Assembly (NCBI GenBank): GCA_904501865.1
Contig: CAJGCF010000060.1
Span: 1-8,774, forward strand
Direction of reading: 5' to 3'
Source: an uncultured Clostridia bacterium
GTDB taxonomy: Bacteria; Bacillota; Clostridia; Oscillospirales; CAG-272
DNA length: 8,774 nucleotides
The notes under the pieces are model-generated. The model was not told the DNA's origin. It saw only the letters and a program-made list of their open reading frames with translations, and did not search any database. Position numbers and translations under genes: made by a program. Numbering within the stretch: position 1 is the first letter of the stretch; every line of letters begins with the position of its first letter. Shown piece by piece: positions 1 through 5,839 of the stretch.

Positions 1-75
1 CAAACAATAGACTCAGCAAAAACGACAGTGCAGAATGTTTTAGCTCTTTCTCGATCATCTGTCATGGAGGTAAAC

Positions 76-1398
76 ATGAAAAATAAACTAATTAAGCTTG
101 GAACCGCGCTGATGTCGCTTTATATTGTATTTGTCGGTGTTGTCTCGGTATCTGCGACGCCGCCTGCGAGCTATTCCAAAAGCTCTAATTCGGGTACTCG
201 CCACGAGGTATGTACTACTCTTGGCGGAACGAGCGCTTCGGGCTATTATACGGGCGATTATACGTATGAAAAGCTTGCGGGTCTTTCGGGTAGCGCTCTT
301 AAATCGTCGCTCAACACTCTGATGACGAGCACACACAAGACGAAATCTTCTTATGCTGATTGCAAGGAGAAGGCGACCTTGACGGATTGCGAGAATAATA
401 ACACCTCACTTTTTTCAACGATTTATACGTCATACAGCGCCTCGTATAGCCAATTCAACAGTGGAAACGGTTGGAACCGCGAGCATATCTGGCCCAAAAG
501 CCTTGGTGGATTTGACAATACGGGCGCAGGTGCGGATCTTCATCATATCCGTCCGTCCGAGAACAGAACCAATAGCGTTAGAGATAATTTGAAGTACGGG
601 AACGTATCAAATGGAAGTCAGGCGACGGGAAACCTCAGCGGTCTGAATGGCGGCAAGAGAGGTATCTATTACGAGCCTCTTGACAACGTGAAGGGCGACG
701 TTGCGAGAATAATCCTCTACGTTCACGTAAGATATTATACTACTTATCCGAAATGTCAGAATGTGACCAACGTGTTTGAGAGCGTTGACGTTCTGCTTGA
801 ATGGTGTGAGCTTGACCCGGTTGATACGTGGGAAATGGGTAGAAACGAGGTAGTTCAGAGCATTCAAGGAAACAGAAATGTGTTTATTGATTACCCTGAG
901 CTCGCGTGGGTGCTTTTTGACGAGGAGATACCTTGCGATATGGTTACGCCGTCTATGAGCGCAAAGAATGGTGATAGTGGAGGGGACGTTTCGGAGACTG
1001 CAACTGACGTGCATACCGAGACGGATACCGAATCTGGAAGTGAGACTATAACTGTTACGGAATCCGAAAGTCAGGTCGATAATGGAAATCAAACCGAATC
1101 CGAAACAATAATTGACACGGAGATTGACGTGGAGATTACAACGGAGTCTGATTCCAAGGCTACGACGGCAATTTCATCGGATGACGAGAAGCAACCCGAG
1201 GAGCAGTCCTCTGACCAAACATTTGAGGAAACAAAGCCTGTTGAGAAGGATGCTGATAGCAATATCGAGAGTGAGATGTCAACTCAAGTTGAAAAGGGTG
1301 AGGTGGGATGTGTATCAAGCCTTTCTGGTGGGGTGACCATCATATCCGTTGTGTTTATAGCGGCGTATACCGTGTTGCGTAAAAAGAAAGAATTTTAA
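76..1398 (+). CDS. Secreted, C-terminally anchored endonuclease I (EndA/NucM family)
   Basis: This 440-residue protein is a secreted nuclease of the endonuclease I (EndA/NucM, beta-beta-alpha-metal) family, which cuts DNA and often RNA non-specifically outside the cell. The start at 76 is preferred over the in-frame ATG at 28 because GGAGG lies at 66-70, five bases upstream, and because it begins a clean signal peptide (KNK, then a hydrophobic stretch, with likely cleavage after Ala27 in VSA). The catalytic core shows NREHIWPKS (Glu136, His137) and DLHHIRP (154-160), followed by an Asn/Arg-rich stretch (Asn163, Asn166, Arg169, Asn171) as expected for metal binding. Residues about 294-410 are a low-complexity Glu/Thr/Ser/Asp linker. 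The C-terminus has GCVSS (411-415), a hydrophobic segment (420-434) and RKKKEF, a membrane or sorting anchor without LPXTG. A weak promoter candidate (TAGACT at 8-13, CAGAAT at 31-36, 17-base spacer) lies upstream. The family call is firm; the substrate and role (nutrient scavenging, biofilm or DNA-trap degradation) are inferred. Confidence 0.93.
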   Translation: MKNKLIKLGTALMSLYIVFVGVVSVSATPPASYSKSSNSGTRHEVCTTLGGTSASGYYTGDYTYEKLAGLSGSALKSSLNTLMTSTHKTKSSYADCKEKATLTDCENNNTSLFSTIYTSYSASYSQFNSGNGWNREHIWPKSLGGFDNTGAGADLHHIRPSENRTNSVRDNLKYGNVSNGSQATGNLSGLNGGKRGIYYEPLDNVKGDVARIILYVHVRYYTTYPKCQNVTNVFESVDVLLEWCELDPVDTWEMGRNEVVQSIQGNRNVFIDYPELAWVLFDEEIPCDMVTPSMSAKNGDSGGDVSETATDVHTETDTESGSETITVTESESQVDNGNQTESETIIDTEIDVEITTESDSKATTAISSDDEKQPEEQSSDQTFEETKPVEKDADSNIESEMSTQVEKGEVGCVSSLSGGVTIISVVFIAAYTVLRKKKEF

Positions 1399-1417
1399 TA
1401 TTGCATTTTAAAGGTAG

Positions 1418-1450
1418 AGCCCTGCTTGTGTTGTGAATACGAGCAGGGCT
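1418..1450 (+). terminator. Hairpin after the endonuclease gene, probable terminator
   Basis: A 12-bp stem (AGCCCTGCTTGT paired with ACGAGCAGGGCT, one G-U pair) with a 9-base loop starts 20 bases after the endonuclease stop codon. It is followed by TGAATATTAATTTA, which is AT-rich but has no clean T-run. It probably ends the endonuclease transcript, though weakly. Confidence 0.5.
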
Positions 1451-1477
1451 TGAATATTAATTTAGGAGTACACAAAG

Positions 1478-1502
1478 GAAAAATGCATGCGGGAATATAA
1501 TC
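1478..1502. repeat. Diverged, shortened copy of an intergenic repeat also present near 8661-8706
   Basis: Read on the minus strand this stretch has the order GATT, TTCCC, GCATGC, TTTTTC. The plus strand of 8661-8706 has the same blocks in the same order, but with about eight extra bases (ATAGGCAA) between TTCCC and GCATGC. The missing CCCATAGG octamer occurs separately at 1541-1548. Just beyond is a small hairpin at 1507-1523 (ACTCGG / CTGAGT, loop CTTCG). The likeness was found by eye over short blocks, so common origin is an inference. Apart from this element, the terminator-like hairpin at 1418-1450 and the palindrome ending at the tRNA, nothing else was seen between 1399 and 1595, and no gene. 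Confidence 0.4.
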
Positions 1503-1540
1503 TCTAACTCGGCTTCGCTGAGTCGAAGTGTCCTCATAAG

Positions 1541-1611
1541 CCCATAGGGGTCACCAAAAAAGAAAGAGTAGCACATCGTGCTACTCTTTCTTTTTTGGTG
1601 ACCCGTACGGG
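1541..1611. repeat. 71-bp quasi-palindrome containing an inverted duplicate of the tRNA 3' end
   Basis: Positions 1548-1574 and 1578-1604 form a perfect 27-bp inverted repeat around a 3-base centre (1575-1577, ATC). The symmetry continues outward to 1541/1611 with only two mismatches per arm (1547/1605 and 1544/1608). The right arm contains the last 16 bases of the adjacent minus-strand tRNA (3' half of the T stem, acceptor strand, discriminator and CCA). The left arm carries the same 16 bases in opposite orientation with 14 of 16 identical (CCCGTACGGGTCACCA against CCCATAGGGGTCACCA). The inner part works as a terminator, annotated separately. The outer part is not needed for termination. Confidence 0.9.
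1556..1596 (-). terminator. Intrinsic terminator of the tRNA-Glu gene, bidirectional
   Basis: On the minus strand an A6 run directly after the tRNA CCA leads into GAAAGAGTAGCAC, a 3-base loop, GTGCTACTCTTTC and a T6 run. This is a textbook rho-independent terminator with a 13-bp core stem, extended by A-U pairs. Because it is symmetric, it also reads as A6-stem-T6 on the plus strand and could stop any readthrough from the endonuclease gene. Confidence 0.9.
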
Positions 1612-1670
1612 AATCGAACCCATGTTCCCAGCGTGAGAGGCTAGTGTCTTAACCGCTTGACCAACGGGCC
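1596..1670 (-). tRNA. tRNA-Glu, anticodon CTC, with encoded CCA
   Basis: Read on the minus strand, the sequence folds as a complete 75-base cloverleaf. The acceptor is GGCCCGT / ACGGGTC (one G-U), the D arm GTC / GAC with loop AAGCGGTTAA, and the anticodon arm CTAGC / GCTGG with loop CTCTCAC. The anticodon is CTC at positions 34-36, which reads the Glu codon GAG. The variable loop is GAAC, the T arm ATGGG / CCCGT with loop TTCGATT, followed by discriminator A and genome-encoded CCA. Its own consensus promoter lies about 20 bases upstream and a strong terminator starts at the CCA, so it is a single-gene transcription unit. Confidence 0.96.
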
Positions 1671-1689
1671 ATTATCCGTTGACCCGACT

Positions 1690-1718
1690 ATTATATCATA
1701 GTTTGAATGGCTTGTCAA
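1690..1718 (-). promoter_or_regulatory. Consensus housekeeping-sigma promoter for tRNA-Glu
   Basis: On the minus strand TTGACA (1718-1713) and TATAAT (1695-1690) are both perfect consensus hexamers with the ideal 17-base spacer. Transcription should start near 1683, giving a leader of about a dozen bases before the tRNA 5' end at 1670. A perfect promoter fits a stable RNA gene. Confidence 0.93.
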
Positions 1719-1729
1719 GAGGTTTTTTG

Positions 1730-1760
1730 AAAAAAGTGCGAAAAAAGTTTTTTGAAGCAC
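1730..1760 (-). terminator. Likely terminator of the hprK-phosphopantetheinyl transferase operon
   Basis: About 23 bases after the transferase stop codon, the minus strand has GTGC, an A/T-rich stretch (A6 then T6) and GCAC, followed directly by T6 (complement of 1730-1735). The GC part of the stem is only four pairs, with internal A-T pairs, so the hairpin is weak, but position and T-run fit an intrinsic terminator. The tRNA promoter follows within about 15 bases. Confidence 0.6.
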
Positions 1761-1782
1761 AAACGAGATTTTGAGTCATTAG

Positions 1783-2439
1783 TCAAATGTTTTTCAAAGT
1801 TTTTTTAATAAGCTTTATCTCGCCGTCGCCCTTTTCCTTACACACGATAACAGATGTCTCGTCTACATCAACACAAATTAGCTCTGTGCTTGAAAGTTTG
1901 TCACTGACGGGCACTGATCCTCGCGCTTGTGCCAGATATTCTCCTAGGGGAGTGCCGAAAAATTTTGCCGTGGCTTCTTTTTCGCTCCAGATCCTGTTGA
2001 ATACCTGAGGATTGTCTGTGACACGGATCTTTTCCTCTTGATTGAAAAATCTTTCCGCAAGTTTTTTCGCCTTTTCGTCGGCAACGGGCGAGGTCTCTAC
2101 GTCAACACCGAGTTCGCTCTCGTCAGACAGAGCGCACACGACGTATTTATGAGAATGTGAAATGCTGAAACAAAGGCTTGAATTCTCAAGATAGGGTTTG
2201 CCGTTCTCAGTTCTTTTGAGCACGAGAAGCTCTGATATCTGACCCTCAATCTCCTTGAACGCCTCTGAGAGCAGGAGAAGGGCACAGAGACTTTGTGCCA
2301 CACTATCCGTGTGTCCTCTTGCCTCTATATCATTGATATATTCCTGATTCTGAGGATTAGGGAACGCAAGTCTGACTTTCCTGCCAATCTCGCATAGGTC
2401 TATGCTTTCGGGCAGCTTTGCCCAACAGAGAACAGTCAT
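1783..2439 (-). CDS. Sfp-type 4'-phosphopantetheinyl transferase
   Basis: This cytoplasmic 218-residue enzyme transfers the 4'-phosphopantetheine arm of coenzyme A to a serine of acyl or peptidyl carrier proteins. The Sfp-family motifs appear in order: GKPYL (80-84), FSISHS (91-96), GVDVE (111-115, with the Mg-binding Asp113 and Glu115), and WSEKEATAKFFG (151-162, with Glu155 and Lys159 at the Sfp Glu151/Lys155 positions). The length is typical of Sfp/Gsp rather than of the ~120-residue AcpS trimer. Its ATG (2439-2437) shares one base with the hprK TGA stop and only a weak Shine-Dalgarno precedes it, so translation is probably coupled to hprK. No synthase or carrier protein is in the window, so the target is unknown; it could be the general fatty acid ACP if the genome lacks acpS, or a secondary-metabolite carrier. 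Confidence 0.9.
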   Translation of the reverse strand: MTVLCWAKLPESIDLCEIGRKVRLAFPNPQNQEYINDIEARGHTDSVAQSLCALLLLSEAFKEIEGQISELLVLKRTENGKPYLENSSLCFSISHSHKYVVCALSDESELGVDVETSPVADEKAKKLAERFFNQEEKIRVTDNPQVFNRIWSEKEATAKFFGTPLGEYLAQARGSVPVSDKLSSTELICVDVDETSVIVCKEKGDGEIKLIKKTLKNI

Positions 2440-3371
2440 CAGTTAAGTCCCATCTGGTCCATAAGACGCTTGTTGAATTCCTCTGCGGTGTTGTAGCCCA
2501 TTTTTTTCTGTCTGTGGTTCATAGCCGCTATCTCAAGGATAATCGCGAGGTTTCGTCCCGGCTGGACGGGAATGGTTATAGACGACACGAGATTTCCGAG
2601 TATATCCATCTTTTCGTCGTCAAGACCGAGTCTGTCATACATTTTGCCCTGCACCCAAGGCTCGAGATTTATAACGAGGTCTATCTTTTCCGTCTGCTTG
2701 ACCGCACCCATACCGAAAAGTCGGCGCACGTCGACGATGCCTATTCCACGCAGCTCTACGTAATGTCTGATTATCTCGGGCGCAGATCCGACGAGAGTTT
2801 TTGCGGACACTCTTTTTATCTCGACCGCGTCGTCGGCGATAAGGCGGTGACCTCTCTTTACAAGCTCGATGGCAGTTTCACTCTTTCCGACTCCGCTGTC
2901 TCCGAGAATGAGCAGACCTTCTCCGTACACCTCGACTAAAACGCCGTGCCTTGTGATTCGCGGCGCGAGGTGGGTGTTAAGAGAGCTTATGAGGGAAGCC
3001 ATAAAAGGGCTTGTGCGCTCCCTTGTAGTGAATACAGGGATTCCCGCCCTCTTTGCGTTTTCCGCAAGCTCCTCAAACACGATAAGGTCTCTTGTGAAGA
3101 TTATAGCGACAGGCATGGCATTAATAAAATCAATAATCTTTTTCTTTCTGTCGTCAGGGTCAAGACGAAGAAGATATCGGTGCTCTGCGTTGCCGATAAT
3201 GCTTATGCGGTCCTTATCGAATATCTCATAAAAGCCGGCAAGCGCAAGACCGGGACGCCAGACCTCAGGGGTGCTTATAAGTATATCCTCGTAATTTTCG
3301 GGGACTGTAACTCTTTCAAGGGAAAATTCTTCCTCTATTTTGGAAAGCGGAATTGAATATTCTGTGCTCAT
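2439..3371 (-). CDS. hprK: HPr kinase/phosphorylase
   Basis: This 310-residue bifunctional enzyme phosphorylates the phosphocarrier HPr on Ser46 with ATP or pyrophosphate, and removes that phosphate by phosphorolysis. It thereby controls carbon catabolite repression through CcpA in Firmicutes. The catalytic region carries His142, the P-loop GDSGVGKS (157-164), an Asp pair at 180-181, the family signature ELRGIGIVDVRRLF (206-219) and the C-terminal PVQPGRNLA motif (268-276). The N-terminal domain (about 1-130) has the usual regulatory-domain length. The start is fixed by AAGGAGG five bases upstream (complement of 3377-3383). It is the first gene of a two-gene operon with the phosphopantetheinyl transferase, transcribed divergently from the 3576 gene. 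HPr itself (ptsH) is not in the window. Confidence 0.97.
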   Translation of the reverse strand: MSTEYSIPLSKIEEEFSLERVTVPENYEDILISTPEVWRPGLALAGFYEIFDKDRISIIGNAEHRYLLRLDPDDRKKKIIDFINAMPVAIIFTRDLIVFEELAENAKRAGIPVFTTRERTSPFMASLISSLNTHLAPRITRHGVLVEVYGEGLLILGDSGVGKSETAIELVKRGHRLIADDAVEIKRVSAKTLVGSAPEIIRHYVELRGIGIVDVRRLFGMGAVKQTEKIDLVINLEPWVQGKMYDRLGLDDEKMDILGNLVSSITIPVQPGRNLAIILEIAAMNHRQKKMGYNTAEEFNKRLMDQMGLN

Positions 3372-3419
3372 ACGTGCCTCCTTATGTTCGGTGATAGCAT
3401 CTGGCTATATTCTAACTCT

Positions 3420-3428
3420 ATTATAACA
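3420..3428 (-). promoter_or_regulatory. hprK: Extended -10 promoter for hprK
   Basis: On the minus strand TGTTATAAT forms an extended -10 element (TG, one base, perfect TATAAT), about 49 bases upstream of the hprK start. The region 17-18 bases further upstream (TGTGCA / GTGCAA) is a poor -35 match, which fits an extended -10 promoter. The start of transcription would be near 3413, with a leader of about 40 bases. Confidence 0.7.
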
Positions 3429-3471
3429 CAAATTTTTCCTTTTGCACAGTATTTTTAAAAAATAAAATAAA

Positions 3472-3500
3472 TCATAGAAAAGTGTCGCGCATTCATAGAA
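3472..3500. repeat. Two TCATAGAA direct repeats one helical face apart
   Basis: TCATAGAA occurs at 3472-3479 and at 3493-3500, a 21-base period, about two DNA turns. The pair lies between the divergent hprK and 3576 promoters, the second copy overlapping where a -35 box for TATAAT at 3518 would sit. This geometry is typical of a protein binding site, but no regulator is identified and an 8-base repeat in AT-rich DNA may be chance. Confidence 0.3.
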
Positions 3501-3517
3501 CATTCACAATAATGTAG

Positions 3518-3536
3518 TATAATAAAGTGTTATAAT
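3518..3536 (+). promoter_or_regulatory. Candidate promoter(s) for the 3576-5689 operon
   Basis: Two perfect TATAAT boxes lie at 3518-3523 and 3531-3536. The second is preceded by TG plus one base (3528-3530), making an extended -10 with the same GTGTTATAATAG core as the hprK promoter on the other strand. Neither has a good -35 hexamer. The second is favoured and would give a short leader of about 33 bases. Confidence 0.6.
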
Positions 3537-3575
3537 AGGTGTAGTGTTTGAATTTTTCGGCTATACCTCGAGCAA

Positions 3576-4724
3576 ATGAAAGGTTTGGGCAGAAAATTGA
3601 TCAAAAAAAATAATAAAGTGGCGATAAAAGAAGAAAAGGCTAAAAAGTGGACGGGCAAAAAGATAGTTGCGGTATCCGTGATAGGCGCGGCGGCGGTGGC
3701 GTTCGTAGCCTTTGTGGTTATTGTGGCAGTTATGGGGCTTGGCTCTATACGACCTATAAAGAGCACCGAGCAGGATGCGACCGTGGTTGGTGAATGCGGG
3801 GGCTTTGAGGTGAGATACGAGGAGCTTCGCTACATAACCCTGATACATAAACAATCTCTTGATGCCAAATACGGAAGCTATGCCGAGCTTGGCGCGCAGG
3901 AGCGCGCGGAATATGACACGGAGCTTGAGGCATTGGTGCTTGAGGACATAAAGAGCAACTACGTCATTTTGTCGCTGTGTGAAAAATACGGGGTGGAGAT
4001 TGATTCCAAGGAGGCCAAAAGCCATGTTAATGATGAAATAGAGGCCTTTGTTGAGGAAGAGCTTGACGGTAGTCGTAAGAAATATAAGGAATGGCTTGCG
4101 GAGAACGGATTGACCGATAGCTTTTTAAGACTTATGTATAAGGTAGACTACCTTGAGGGAGTTCTTCTTGACAAATTCGTTGATGATAAGATTGGTGTTG
4201 AATACGACGTCACCACAAAGGCGGAATTTGTAGAGTACGTTCTCACGAGTGAGGACTACGTGAAGACTATACACGCGTATTACCCGAAGAAATCAGATGC
4301 CGTGGATACTCACGATATGGAAGAGAAGGCAAACAAGGCTCGTGACGAGCTTTTGGCACAGAGCTCGGATAAGGGTAGATACTCACTTATGAAAACAATT
4401 ATAGGAAAGGCGCCCTTTGTGCCCGGATATTCTGTAACGGGTACTGATTATTATTTCACGCACGGTCAGATGGGTGAGCAATATGAGGAGATAGCATTCT
4501 CGCTTGACATCTACGAGGTCGGAGAGTTGCTTGAGACCGAGGACGGATACTACGTTATTATGCGAGTACCGCTTGTTGAAGACGAGATAAGAATGACTGT
4601 TGACACGCTGCTTTCTCAATATCAGTACGCCGTGCTCAAGCGTGCCGAGAATGAGCAGATGGGCAAGATAGCCTTTGACGGCAATGAATATTTTTACGGA
4701 CTTGCTTTGTCAGAGATAAAATAA
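3576..4724 (+). CDS. Membrane-anchored PrsA/SurA-like foldase (parvulin-type) relative
   Basis: This 382-residue protein has a strongly basic cytoplasmic N-terminus (about 1-29), one transmembrane segment (about 30-54) and a large outside part rich in charged helices. Its layout resembles the SurA/PrsA chaperones: a helical N-terminal domain (about 70-220), then a parvulin-like domain (about 227-333) ending in a recognisable pattern (DYYFTHGQMGEQYEEIAFSL, then GELLETEDGYYVIMRV). The beginning of the parvulin domain (TIHAYYPKK) is poorly conserved, so isomerase activity is doubtful and a holdase role is possible. There is no lipobox; the anchor is an uncleaved helix. The start has a poor Shine-Dalgarno (only GAG at 3570-3572), but no better in-frame start is visible. 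It is followed after 20 bases by the 4745 gene, so the two form an operon. The fold is inferred; exact substrates are unknown. Confidence 0.75.
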   Translation: MKGLGRKLIKKNNKVAIKEEKAKKWTGKKIVAVSVIGAAAVAFVAFVVIVAVMGLGSIRPIKSTEQDATVVGECGGFEVRYEELRYITLIHKQSLDAKYGSYAELGAQERAEYDTELEALVLEDIKSNYVILSLCEKYGVEIDSKEAKSHVNDEIEAFVEEELDGSRKKYKEWLAENGLTDSFLRLMYKVDYLEGVLLDKFVDDKIGVEYDVTTKAEFVEYVLTSEDYVKTIHAYYPKKSDAVDTHDMEEKANKARDELLAQSSDKGRYSLMKTIIGKAPFVPGYSVTGTDYYFTHGQMGEQYEEIAFSLDIYEVGELLETEDGYYVIMRVPLVEDEIRMTVDTLLSQYQYAVLKRAENEQMGKIAFDGNEYFYGLALSEIK

Positions 4725-4744
4725 AAAATGGGAGGAGACGGGAT

Positions 4745-5689
4745 ATGCCGAGAAGAAGAATAAGCAGATATTCAAGACGCACAAGTCTCAGTATGCGCCG
4801 TTCAAGGACGGTGGCTGTGGTGGTATCTGTAATGGTGTTTGTTGCGCTATGTGTCCTTGTCTCCGTCATAATAGGTCTTGCGCTCGGTCGAAGAGCTCAG
4901 GAAAATGACAACGACAAAAAATATGAGTTTGAGAAGACCGAATATCAATCGGGTAATAAGACCGTGAGAGGTGTTGAGGCATACGACTATCTTAAATCCG
5001 ATACCACAGACAGCTTTTCGGATCAGGGCATAACCGATTATTCCATTTGTCTGAGAAGGCGGGATGGGGCTCTTGAATATAAGCTTGATATCGGAGATAA
5101 GATGGGATTTGACGAGATTCTCTCCGAGATGTCACTTGAGGTGCGGATAGACAGAGTGCACGGTGCTGGTGGATATGCGTGCGTGTATTTGTACCTGAAC
5201 TCGCTCGAGTGTGAGGATAAATATCAAAGAGAGATATATAAGGCCTACGAGGTGGCTCTTGTGGCAGAGGCGGCGGCTTGCGGTGCCGACGATATAATGC
5301 TGCTTGGATTATCAGTGACTGAAGCAAACATTTCCGAGGTTGAGGAACTCGTGGCTCGAGCCGCCATAGCGGCGGGGGATACCGCTCTCGGTGTGGCTTT
5401 GCCGCCCGAGACCATACTTTTGACCGAGCAGGAGATATACCTTGCGTCAAGAGTGAGGAATTCCTGCGATTTCATTGCTCTTGATCTGACGGAGCAGAAG
5501 CTGTCCTATAAGGAGCTCGGCACTGACGAGGCAGGTAATCATATCAACAATTCACTTGAGGAAATGCTAGACAGTATGGAGTACTACATAAAAGCACATT
5601 CTATGCGCACGGTGTTCTCAAATACCGACAGAGAGCTTTATCGCGCGGCTATTCGACTCGGCGTCGTGAGTTTTCAAGTGATAGAGTGA
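4745..5689 (+). CDS. Unrecognised single-pass membrane protein with possible TIM-barrel-like extracytoplasmic domain
   Basis: I do not recognise this 314-residue protein. It starts with an Arg-rich cytoplasmic tail (PRRRISRYSRRTSLSMRRSR), then one long transmembrane helix (about 22-48), then a domain outside the membrane. The start is fixed by GGAGGAG at 4731-4737. The outer part alternates hydrophobic strands and helices: YACVYLYLNS (144-153), DIMLLGLSVTE (183-193), ALGVALPPE (214-222), CDFIALDLTE (241-250), MRTVFSNTDRE (287-297) and GVVSFQVI (306-313). Polar residues at the strand ends suggest a (beta/alpha)8-like fold, as in GH18-like or DUF4015-type putative glycoside hydrolases, but no diagnostic catalytic motif is seen. 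It is the second gene of the operon with the PrsA-like protein, which suggests joint work at the envelope. Function is left open. Confidence 0.72.
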   Translation: MPRRRISRYSRRTSLSMRRSRTVAVVVSVMVFVALCVLVSVIIGLALGRRAQENDNDKKYEFEKTEYQSGNKTVRGVEAYDYLKSDTTDSFSDQGITDYSICLRRRDGALEYKLDIGDKMGFDEILSEMSLEVRIDRVHGAGGYACVYLYLNSLECEDKYQREIYKAYEVALVAEAAACGADDIMLLGLSVTEANISEVEELVARAAIAAGDTALGVALPPETILLTEQEIYLASRVRNSCDFIALDLTEQKLSYKELGTDEAGNHINNSLEEMLDSMEYYIKAHSMRTVFSNTDRELYRAAIRLGVVSFQVIE

Positions 5690-5839
5690 AAAACAACAAA
5701 AGAAAAATTTTGAATTTTTAAGTCAAAAAAAGTGATTTTTAAAATTTTTGCGTATATTTATATTGTGTGACATTTTTTAAGGGCAAAAACAATAAATTTT
5801 TGCCGATATTAAGAGAATTTTTGAGAAAGGACAGTGTGT
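5690..5839 (+). promoter_or_regulatory. AT-rich intergenic region with a leader hairpin before dgt
   Basis: These 150 bases separate the 3576-5689 operon from dgt. They are extremely AT-rich with many A and T runs. A clean hairpin lies at 5782-5804 (GGCAAAAA, loop CAATAAA, TTTTTGCC), 35 bases before the dgt ATG. It lacks a following T-run on the plus strand, so it is more likely a leader structure than a terminator. CAAAAA/TTTTTG pairing around 5724-5750 might help terminate upstream transcription. No convincing -35/-10 pair for dgt was found. Confidence 0.45.

Noticed and set aside
28..75. Upstream ATG at 28 as the start of the nuclease
   Set aside because: It would place 16 extra residues before a good signal peptide, and the strong GGAGG belongs to the ATG at 76.
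607..1092. 161-codon minus-strand frame inside the nuclease gene
   Set aside because: It is antisense to the catalytic and linker regions of the nuclease, with no start signal or recognisable domain.
1480..1560. Second, convergent tRNA ending in CCCATAGGGGTCACCA on the plus strand
   Set aside because: No T loop, anticodon arm or matching 5' acceptor strand can be found upstream, so at most it is a relic of a 3' end.
1541..1611. Phage or integrative-element attachment site at the tRNA
   Set aside because: Integration at a tRNA 3' end leaves direct repeats. Here the duplicated 3' end is inverted and no integrase or element is nearby.
2418..2939. 173-codon plus-strand frame antisense to hprK
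   Set aside because: It mirrors the conserved hprK core, shows no family motif, and the opposite strand carries a full set of HPr kinase signatures.
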